Shown here piece after piece: positions 37,351 to 48,100 of a DNA stretch of 64,000 nt. Numbering within the stretch: the first letter of the stretch is position 1; the number at the start of each line of letters is the position of its first letter. Where the stretch lies: positions 65,920,056 to 65,984,055 of the forward strand of contig CM049310.1 in assembly GCA_026874595.1 (NCBI GenBank), read 5' to 3'. Source of the DNA: Sipunculus nudus. Taxonomy: Eukaryota > Annelida > Sipuncula > Golfingiida > Sipunculidae. Position numbers and translations under genes: made by a program. Below the pieces are notes generated by a model. That model saw nothing but the letters and a program-made list of their open reading frames with translations, was not told the DNA's origin and did not search any database.

Positions 37351-40300
37351 TCAGTCCCTTTCATAATAATTGGGCATTAACGCACCAAACACTTCATCAT
37401 TTGCCTTGATGATGAAAAGAGGCTCCCTCAGATCTTCAGCAGGGATGACACTCATTTGATCACTGTATTTTAGTTTCTCTATATGGGTAGGTCTGCTTTC
37501 CAAAATATGACCCCTTGTGCGGATCAGTTTTCCAACTGCAAACACATGCATTGATTTTACATGACATAAGTAATAACTTACTTCAATTGCTATTTCTCCT
37601 GTAGTATTTTTCTGGTTAAGTGCTATTGTATAGGAGTTATGTTTTTTAACTTTGCTTACTGACTGAGAATACAAAATGCACCCATTACGAATTATTTTTG
37701 ATACATATTTGAAATGAAGATCTTGATTACAAGCTGTGAATTTCCTCAGAGTATTTAGAATATCTTGAGGTAGAGTTTTCACAAGTTGTTGTGGCTTTAT
37801 AACTTTGCACTGATATGCCTCTGTGGCCTGGTAGCTAGTCTCTGTGTTTTGTAGCATTTTGTTCAAAAATTGTTTTGTTGTTCCTTCTTTGACCTGACTG
37901 GATGTATCAATGATACATTTTTGAGCTTGAAATGCCCAAAATATCTGTCTGCATACATTCCCAGTCCCATGTATGCCATGCTTGATCTCCCCATTGAAAG
38001 ATTCAAAAGGAAAGCAGGACCAAGCCCATAAGGGCCCCCACATTTTGACACATTTCACAATATGTGTCAAATTGTGCATGTTCAGACTAAGTACATTGTC
38101 ACCATATAGAAATTTTGCCTGACATACAAAATTATGAAGAAGGAGCTCTGATCTATTAATGTCACTTTGTGTAATCCCTTCTGAAAGCAAAATATAAACT
38201 GCTTCCACCAAGTAACTGAAATGTTTGTAATAAAGTGCCGGTAAATAATGCTTAAGACATGGCAGAGAATAAAAAAGTAACCAGTTCCTCAATTCAGATG
38301 CTTTCCAGTGTTGAAAAGTGTTTGACAAAATTCTTGGTAATCTGTGAACTAAATGAGGTGGCTGAATGTCAGTTAAGAGGCTGTCAACCAACTTAATCTT
38401 ATGTCCAATGTAGAAAGGCTGATGCTTTGAATCAAGATGAAACCACAAATACAAAAACTTCTTGGTAATGCCCAACAAAATCCCATGCATATAATCTATA
38501 ACTATATTATTGACCAAAGAAAAATTAGGCAAGTAACTTAGTACACTCTCCCCAAAAATTCCCCTGCATCTCTGTTGGTTTTCCTGAGCTGTGCTGGCAT
38601 CTTCTCTAAATTCAGAATCAGTTCTTAATTTTACTGCAGGTTCAAGACATTTATATGACCTACACCTCCCCTTCCCACTTGAAACAACAACACCTGGCTC
38701 CTCACAGTAGAGGCAGCCATATTCCCCATTGTGTTGGGTCATATTAGTAACATAAGCACGTGCTTGTAAATCCATAGTTGCCACAATCAACATGGCTTTG
38801 ACATTTACAGTTTGCTGACAAACACTTATATTTAAACCTGTTTCTTGTAAATAAAGTAAATCAAACACTAATGGTTGTAAAAACATATTCATCTTTGGCT
38901 TTCCCCTCCCTTGCCATATACCCCAAAGTACTGTATTCTTCCTGGTAAATCTTTCTTGTGGTGGTATCTCATTTATCAATAAGTACACAGGCCACAGCGA
39001 TACACTACTACTTCTGAACAGAGGGACACCATCAGTGAACATAGATAAAGTTATATTTGAGGAACTGTGTAAAAAACCCCCAGGTTTCTGTAACTCCTTG
39101 TACCCAGATCCACTTCTGATGTCACAGATTGTGTCAGATTTTTGCTCAGCATGTCTACCAGACTGAATGGCATCCCATATCCCTTCCCTTTCTAATATTT
39201 CCTTTATTTGAAGTTTTATATCCCCCGTTACAAAATATTTACATCTGTCAGATTCTGCCTTGGAACCATCACACCCAGGTGTTTTACAGGTATCAGTGTC
39301 ATCTGAATATATTTGTTTGCATGAATCACAATAAATTTTATATGTTAAGAAACTATCATTAAAGCCACATTGTTCTTTAAGACATTTTACATCAGTTTCA
39401 CCCAAGTTGTTTTTTGGCATATGTATCTGGAGTAAAGAAAGTAAATCTTTTATACCAATATCTGATAAATTGTGTCTTGTTGCAAAAGAACTTACTGATA
39501 CCATGTGCTCAGACTTTGTGATAGTACTACTGGTCATGTGAGAATGTGGTTGAATAACATAAAGGGGTGGATCTAAAACCTGAGATTGTGTATTATCTTC
39601 ATCACCAGAAATTATATTACAAGCAACATATTCAATTTCCTTATCACATGATGCATCATCCACATTATCACCAAGATCCATTGGATAATCCTCCCTCCAC
39701 ATGGATTGATCAAAATCACAATTCAATGTTAATCTTAAAGTACTACTGTCAATATGGCTGTAACTTTGGTCACATGACTTGATAGATAGTTCTTCCTGCA
39801 TCTCCTTTGCCCTGTAAACAAAGGGCACAAATCTTAGGGTTCTTGTATATATTTTATAATCAAATTTATAATAGAGCAGGTGAAAGAATAAATTGATAAT
39901 ATATTGATCATATGTGTAATTAGGCTGTTTATCAATATGAAATAATAAGAGATAAAATTGCATTTTAAAAATGCATAGGTCATTAAAAAATTCTGATTTT
40001 AATGAATGATATAAAAATCTAATTGAAATTTGTGATACCATGTTTTATATACATATATGTCGAGGCCAAGATAAGAATTTGGTTCAATTTAAAACTGGGC
40101 CAGTCCAGATTAAAATTTTGATCTGGACCGGCCCAGATCAAAATTGTAATCAGGGCCAAACCAGCTTCAAACTGGGAAAAGAGGAAAGAGGCTCTACTAC
40201 TTGGTTATAGTAAAGTTCTAAATATATGATTGCAAACTAATACTCTGACAAGAACTGAGTCTGTTCAGAGTTAATGCCTGATATGCTTCATGGTCAATGG

Positions 40301-41348
40301 GCTCGCAGGAAGTAATAGAAAGTAATATTTATTACTCTATTACTTTGCCTTCTGTTTCTATTACTGATCATAATTTTGAGTCTATTACTATTACTATTAC
40401 ATGGAAAAGTTATAATAGTCTATTACAATTACTATTACTATTACCCCATGTCTGGCAAAGACCCAGTTTTCGGCTTGATAGGAGACAGACAGACGGTCGG
40501 ACGATGGACAATGGACCACGATTATAGCTCAGATTACTTATAGTCAGCTGAGCTAATAATGCAGTTAGAAAAAAATATTATGTGTCTAAGAGTTTATTTA
40601 AAGTTTTTGTGTAATCTATCATTGCAAGGGCTCAATGGCGAAGTAAACATAATCAAACAATGCACACATGCTGTATTTCATAAACATAAGTTCTATATGT
40701 GTGAACTAACTTGTGTCGTAAGCGTGTTCTTTTTGGAACTGGAACAGAGGCATCAGTCTCATATACCTTGTAGCGTTTCACAAGTTGTCCAGCTGTGAAG
40801 GAAAAAATAAATCAGGTAAGAATTGCTTCACTTTTTTTTTCTTTGCAAGTGGCATTGAGTCATTCCCTTATACATGGGTCATAGTTTTTTATCTGGCTGC
40901 TAAAACTGATATTGCATGCAACCCTCTATATGGTGAACAGTTACAAACACCTCTGGCCTTGAACTGATAATTTTTCATCCACTTGTGTATAGCAGACTTA
41001 TTAATTTGGTCTCACACTCCTGTACTTATTTTAATTTATATATGTCAGGGCTTATAATATTACTGAATTTTCAAGAATATCAACTGATTATTACTGATTA
41101 AAACTGCAGTTTTAAATTACACTGAACTGCTCATAATTTTAATAACTCATTCATGAAAGTATCATAAATAAAAATATGGAGATGAGGCTAATGTGAGAAA
41201 ATGAACCTAGTGTACCTTTGATGCAGTGTATATTCTGTAGATGAATTTTCAGATTGTGTTTTGAATTCAGACGCTTTAAACATGTTGGTATTGGACATCT
41301 CCACTTTTTTTCCTGATCAATGCAGCAGGTTAATTCTTGCTCATCCAT
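37351..41348 (-). CDS. CACTA/EnSpm transposase with N-terminal C2H2 zinc finger (three exons)
   Basis: Exons on the minus strand: 41348-41216, 40792-40711 and 39811-37351. The introns are GT-AG (donors GTACAC and GTTAGT; acceptors TTCACAG and TTTACAG). The phases close exactly to 892 codons, stop included, so the protein has 891 residues. Residues 18-41 form a C2H2 zinc finger (CPIPTC, then HLQNIH). A basic linker (PKRTRLRH) may be a nuclear signal. The large exon carries the CACTA Tnp2-type catalytic region (TDGVPLF, then SLWPVYLLINEIPP) and IDYMHGILLGITK. A DUF4218-like part follows (HNLTHIVKCVKMWGP, FPFESFNGEIKHG). By eye the acidic triad may be D332, D511 and E675. A Cys cluster near residues 228-250 (CDSCKQIY...CKTPGC) looks like a zinc site. 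The enzyme would cut and paste the element by binding its ends in the nucleus. No stops or frameshifts are seen. The divergent neighbour encodes a BEN protein. Confidence 0.88.
40470..40554 (-). repeat. AGCTCAG hairpin repeat end inside a transposase intron
   Basis: Reverse-orientation copy of the 31485-31560 sequence (hairpin at 40525-40554, then a GACAGACGG-rich stretch). Upstream (about 40310-40450) is an AT-rich run of TATTACTATTAC repeats. Confidence 0.55.
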
Positions 41349-42033
41349 TGTCTATAAAAAAATATAGAAAAAGTAAAATACACAATTGTTTAAACATATT
41401 AAAATTTTGACTAATATGACTGCCTGTTTATTGATTCTTGTTTAAATATCTACAGTAAAAGTGCACCAATACATTACCTTATAAATGTGTTAAATATTAT
41501 TCATTGATAACATTTATTTATCATTTCAAGTACTACACAAAGTTTTTCTCATCATTAATCTTGCTGAATTATTATTTAAATGGCATTTTGGTAATTAATT
41601 ATATATAAAATGTTAGTGATCATACAACATTTAGATGTGTATATCTAACAAGGCATACATGTATGATGTATGTACCGGTATGTCTGACTTAGTCTCAGAG
41701 TTGAGGATATAGAAATACTGCCTGGCAGTGGTACTTGTGGTCTGATAAAATGAAACGAAGTGTTAATTTTTAATATAATTCATCTTGTGTACGGTATTAA
41801 TTATTATAAAATTATTATATAAGTTATGTTACCAATGAAATTCCTGTGTTGTTTCAAGTCTTCCTCAAAACAAGGTATGGCAGAAAACTTCCAAAGTTCT
41901 CGCTGGTAAGTCACATCAGAACCACCCCCCAAAAAGAATCGCGGTCATTCACCCAGACGCTGTGACGCCGTCTGACATAAGGCCCGTGCATAATAGAACG
42001 TCATTTTCCAATCAAATTAAGGAAAACGAATTT

Positions 42034-42041
42034 TGACGTCA
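42034..42041 (+). promoter_or_regulatory. CRE-like palindrome TGACGTCA in the divergent promoter
   Basis: A perfect CREB/ATF site 82 bp ahead of the BEN gene start codon and about 690 bp from the transposase start. The region between the two start codons (41349-42122) is the only space for promoters of both genes. A direct series GTACCTTTGTACCTTCGTACC follows it. Function is inferred. Confidence 0.4.
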
Positions 42042-42122
42042 CGTACCTTTGTACCTTCGTACCCTGTGCGCGCATTTTGACAGATTGTCGCGTCTGCTGT
42101 CATCACTGGTCAAACTCAAAGG

Positions 42123-45100
42123 ATGAAGAATTTTGCTTTGATCTTCTGGGTTCACGATGACCCCGTAACGGGTAATGTCATTAACATGAATGGCATTATA
42201 CAGCCAAGGAAACCCTTCAAAGAATATAAGGAAGGTGAACAAGTCATTGCTAAATGCCCTGGCTTCGGTACACCAACCGGTGTAATCGGCAAAATCGGAG
42301 GTAGGTTTTCCCACGGTCCGTCAAGTGTAATTTTCTTCGTTTGTCCGATAGTGAAACATAAAATGTAAGAAACTATCACACACATTTGACTGTGTCTTTA
42401 ACAGATAACAAGGTTAATATGAGACAGCTATTTATTTTCACAAAACAATAAACCAGTTAATATTTTACACAGGTAAGACCGCTGCCGGTTACGTCATGAT
42501 TAATTATCATACTCGCATATCGCCGTATCGGCCTCTAGCATGGCAAACGGTCAACATTGACAAAACAATACCTTGAAAAAATGCCCGTGCATGACAATTA
42601 TTGATGTAGACACTTTCGGAAACCTCCAATAAATTTTTTTTTATCGATGATATATTCTTATTTTAAAGGTACATCATAAAACACATGTCAATAAGTCCGC
42701 ATCACCCACACGGATGCTTGGCGTTTTGTGACTGAGCGTCTTCGGCATCAGACAAGGCGCAATGCATGCTAGTCAGGGTCAAAGGTCAGCACTGTCAAAA
42801 CAATACCGTTACGTGCTTGACCGGTTCGCTGGTGGTATGACGAAATGTAATGTCACAAAACTTTCCTTTATAAGTTAAAGTGATAATATATTTCAGTATT
42901 AAAAAAACTGCAGCAATGAAATTAATTGTTCTCGAGAAGGAACTGATGCACTAGCGTGTTGTGCCACAATTCTAGTTTGTAAGACCCTGCACTGGCTGCA
43001 GATCGCAAAGCATGCTAGTTTAGCGTCAAAGGTCGGCATCATCAAAACAAATAGATTAAACGTACATGTCAGGTGTAATGAAACTTCGACCCAGGGACCT
43101 CCGATGAGATTTTAAGGGGGAAATATAAATACATCAGCTATATTCACAAATCAGCCAAGCGTCCTAACAACATGCTTTATGATGTTTTGCATGTTTGTGT
43201 TCATTTGCAGTTTTCCGACATTTGGGAAGATACACTGAGAAACTATCTTTTTAACACTTGCAGATATTAAGAATATTACTTTTAATATATATGTATTTTT
43301 ACATTACTCATTTTTTTATTTGTATGTGGTTGTTGTGAATAAAATATATGGCTATTTTTTTATTTGATAATATTTATAATTATGCATACATATTAGAGTG
43401 TCACATGAATTGCATGTTAACAACAAAAATTCGATATACTAGTATATATATTGAATAAATCTATATATTTATGTATATATGTTATATATATACACACACA
43501 CAAATTTATAAAGTGTTCAGGTATGCATGTAAAAATTCCCTTTTTTATGTAGGGCTACTTCTGTTTTAAACTATTTTCCCAGATGAACAACAGAAAAAAG
43601 AGATGATACAAATTCTGAGTGACACCGAGAAATTCAAGGGTCTCTTACACAAAGTAACCAATTCAAAGCCCCAGACCCCAGTCAAGGAAAAACAGGTCCA
43701 GCCCTTGGGGAAAAGGAAAATAACAGACGGCACAGAGAACAAAACATCAAAGAAGTCCAAGGTTCTGATTTAAATAAATTCCATTAAATGCTGTCAGATT
43801 TCAATTATGCCTGCATATGTTGAAAATTTCTTTGCTGTATTTACTAAATGCCTAAAAGAATTATTTATCATAAATGTATGAAAATGTATCAATGTTATTT
43901 CATATTCTATAATGTCCATTGAATTTTTTTCCTTATTGAATTAGTCTTTCAGTAAGTATGTGTTGAAAAATATTTAACTTTAATTTTCATATATATATAT
44001 GAAATTTCTTTATTATACAGTCCACACTTGAAAAGGTTGCTGAAGAACAGCAGTTGCTTGATGTGCGTCTTGCACTGAAAGAACCCCAACCCATGTGAGT
44101 TACAAAAAGTTTCATTTAAAATATGCAAAACTAAAAATTTAGATAATTGGCTGGGATCACCAAATATTTTCATGTACAGCAGTCCCTGCCGTGAGGGGAC
44201 ACCCATTGGGACAGAGCAAAAGTGTCCCTACATTGCAGGTGTCCCTTCGTGAGAGATGGGGACAGATGCAGGGGGGGGGGGGGGTTAGTAATGGTTATTG
44301 TACACAGAGAAAGGTTCAGCAATTGTAATAAAAAAAAAAACATAGGTATAGAAAATAAGTTTATTTCTGAACAATAACGCATAAAACATATTTACACATT
44401 ATCTACAATAACATTTACACAATTACATTACACAAATTTCATTTAATTGTACATAAATTATCTATTAATTAAAAAAAAATCAATATGTTTTATGTACCAT
44501 TAGTCTTAACTAGATTTTATTTTTCATAATCATTGAAAGGTTATCACATAAAAAGGCAGTTCTTAAGCAATTCCGAGTAGAAGAGGTGGTTGATAACATT
44601 TAGACAAATGGTACAAAGTTAGGCTAAAAAACACTATTAAAATTTAAATTCTACCAAGTAAAACTTTCACTTAATTTGGCAAATAAACATGTTATGTAAT
44701 TCATATTTTCGACCTTATTTAAACAGAAGTGAGACTTCTGCAGTTCTGCAAGATTCTTATGGAGTCTTGTTCGACAGTACCTTTACCAGTCCTGATCAGC
44801 CAGTGGAGCCAAATTTCCAGGAGAAATTATCAGCTGTCGAAAATCAAATTCAACAGGTCTGGCAGTTTCTGCATCAGATTCAAAGCAGTCTTGAGTGGAT
44901 GAACAATCAGCAACAGGTTAATCATTTGCTTTCATTCCAAAGTTTCATGTATGACACTGATGCATTTTCAATTCAGTATTCCAAGGAGTTTTATTGCTGT
45001 CTCTGACTGCTGTGGACACAAAATTTGTTATCTATTATGCATGAGATACTGAATTCACATGCACACAATAACTACTATATGCACACACAACAATTATCTC

Positions 45101-48100
45101 ATTTGAACATGAGATAAATAAATAATTTATCATGTGATCATCCTTTTTAATTGGTATACTTATGGTATGCTTACTATAAATGAATGTAGTTTTAAAAAAT
45201 ATGTTTAAACACACTGAAGTTTAAGTAGAAACAATTGTAATTTTCTCCTGATTTTTTAGATGCTCCTAAAACAGATTCAAGACACAGCACAGAAATCTGT
45301 GCAGTATGATGTAAGTATATTTATATAAGCTTTAAACAATTAATAGCAGTATGTATATTTAATGCATTTATATTTACCAGGTACATGTATTCATGAAATT
45401 TTTACATACAGTTTTTACAGCCAGAGTCATATAAGTCCACTCAAACTTCATGAGACAGATTACATAGGAAATGTTAAAGTGATTCTTTACCACTGCACTC
45501 AAGTTCAGGCAATTTTTTTTTACAAGACCATTGTCATTCACTTGTATTTAGAGGAAACATTTGATGTAAAATTCCTTATATAATATCATTTATCATCACC
45601 TGCAATTTTTGAAGATTTCAGCTATTTGGAATTAACTTTGTTCTGCCAGGGACTGCTGACCTCTGATGCAGTCACTTAGTGAATGGTGACATCTTGACCT
45701 GTGATGCAATCATTGAGTTAGTGAATGGTGAAATCCTTCTTTGACATATATTTTTCTTTACTTGTACCACACAACAAATCTTGATCAGGATACTAGTTAT
45801 AATCTGAATATGGTGATCCAAAATGAAGACTGATCCATGTAATCTCTCAGTACTATCAAGTGTAACATATTTCTCTTCCATAATATTTGAATATGATATT
45901 TCACAAGTATATAAATTTCATTCCCTTTTAGACCATTCAAACAGCAACAGTAACAGTCCAGTGTCAGGATACCCCAGACAAGGTCATACAGTCACAGGTA
46001 TGATTTACCGTAACATAACTGTAACCGGGTTCAACTGACAAATAGCCATAACATGCTTTCATAGATATAGTCCAAGTTGATTGAAGTTCAACAGCAGCCA
46101 TAATAAGTTCCTATGAGGTTTCTTATATCATGATGTGTAAAAAGCTGTATTAATTACCTGTAAAGGGAGATAAAAGGTGGCCTGGCACTCCCTGCATCCA
46201 CCAGTTCCTAAATAAAGAATAAATAATAATAAATATATAGGTAGCCTCTATATTATTACAAATAATGAGGTATACTGATGCTTGGGAGTAACAGATATTC
46301 AAAGTATAGGAACATGGTTATTTTATATTCAACACATACATTAACTTAAGTAATAACAGGCAATAAATAAAACTCGGAAGTCGGAAGTCGGAAGCCTTCG
46401 GAAGTCGGAAGCCGTTTTATTTTTTATTATAATTTTAAAAATAACGAACAAATCGACAAGTTTTTGTGTTAAAACGGAAGATATAGACACCCTTTTTTAT
46501 ACCAGAAAGTTTCAAAGATATATATTAACATATATGAAAATTAAAGCATAATTAATGCGTCGGAAGCCTCTCGGGAGTCATTCTGAAGTGATAGATGGTG
46601 CTCAAAATGCATAAAACTCGGAAGTCAAGCCACATTATACCAACCGACAACGACATATAAATTGTTAATTTAGGTAATATTTATATATGTATTTGAACAA
46701 AATCAAAATGTATATAAATAACAAAATAATATATAAATTGATATTGAAATGTAAAATATGAATATAAAATACTATAATAACAAATAAAAAACCCATTATA
46801 ATACAAAACGGTATTCTCTATTTTTTTTCATTGAACAAATACATACATGATGCAAAATATAATTACATAATAACAAGTATATTAAAATGTATACACAGTG
46901 TGTTAAATAACATATATAGATGACGATATAATTATATATTCATTCAACAGCGATATAATTTGATATTAAATTATATTATATGATAAAATATCATATATTA
47001 TAAAAATACAATATAATCAATATTCCTAAATTAAGTAAGACAAAGTTATATAAGTCAATATAAATTAATATATGAAATTATTAAATTGTATATAATATGA
47101 GTATTAATATATCCATTCATTTATGTGATAATTTATCCCCTCCACCTAGCGAGTTATTCTAACAAATAAAATGGATAACAAATGGCAGAAAAAATTTTAG
47201 GTTGCGATTCCTCCTATTAGTTTGTAACTGATTACAACTTATGTAATATTTCATTACGTTACCTTAAAGGCACACGCGTTTCCTTGTTCTTATTGCCTGA
47301 TCTTTAGTTAGCATAAACATTTTATGAAGCTGTTCTTAAAATGTTTCCAAAAAGAATGTGGCTTTAAAGTGTAAAATTAAAAAAATGTTCTATGGAATCA
47401 TATAATAATGTAATATCCTTCCTACATAAATTATTTTAAGCTAAAATTAAAATATAAAGATACTGTTATAATTTATATCAATGTTTTTGCAACATCACAT
47501 GCCTTTTTTTTAAATCTTTCATAGTTATATGTAGTTTTACATATTTTTAAATTTTCGAAATATTTTGGAAGTGTTTTTATAATGTTTTCTGCAAATTGTC
47601 TGTGCAATGTTCTAAAAATGTTTCCTGATACGTTGGGTGATCAGTATTCAGCAAGCCTTGGAGAGTTATATGCGTTCCATATAAAGCATCCTAATGCATG
47701 GATAAAATTTAGTTTCATTTATATTGTATATAGCACCCTAATGGATAAAATAAATTAGTTTTATTATTACAAAACTGAATGGACTTTTCTTACGGTTTTA
47801 CCAGTTTCTGCAAGGCTGCGACAGTTTGATACTTTTTTACATTTATATAAAAATTTATGTATTTTATCAAATATTTGAATAGTATTATATATGTAAAATT
47901 ATTATAATACAAATAAATATTAAGTTGTACTTATTTTTTTATATGATATAATATTCTATTCTAAAAGAATTATTACACTTTATTAAAATATTACGTCACG
48001 ATATGATATATAATGTATTACATTTGAATGTATATTTCAACATTTATTTTTTTATAAATTTTATATATCATTATGTTTAATTAGTAATATACATTATGAT

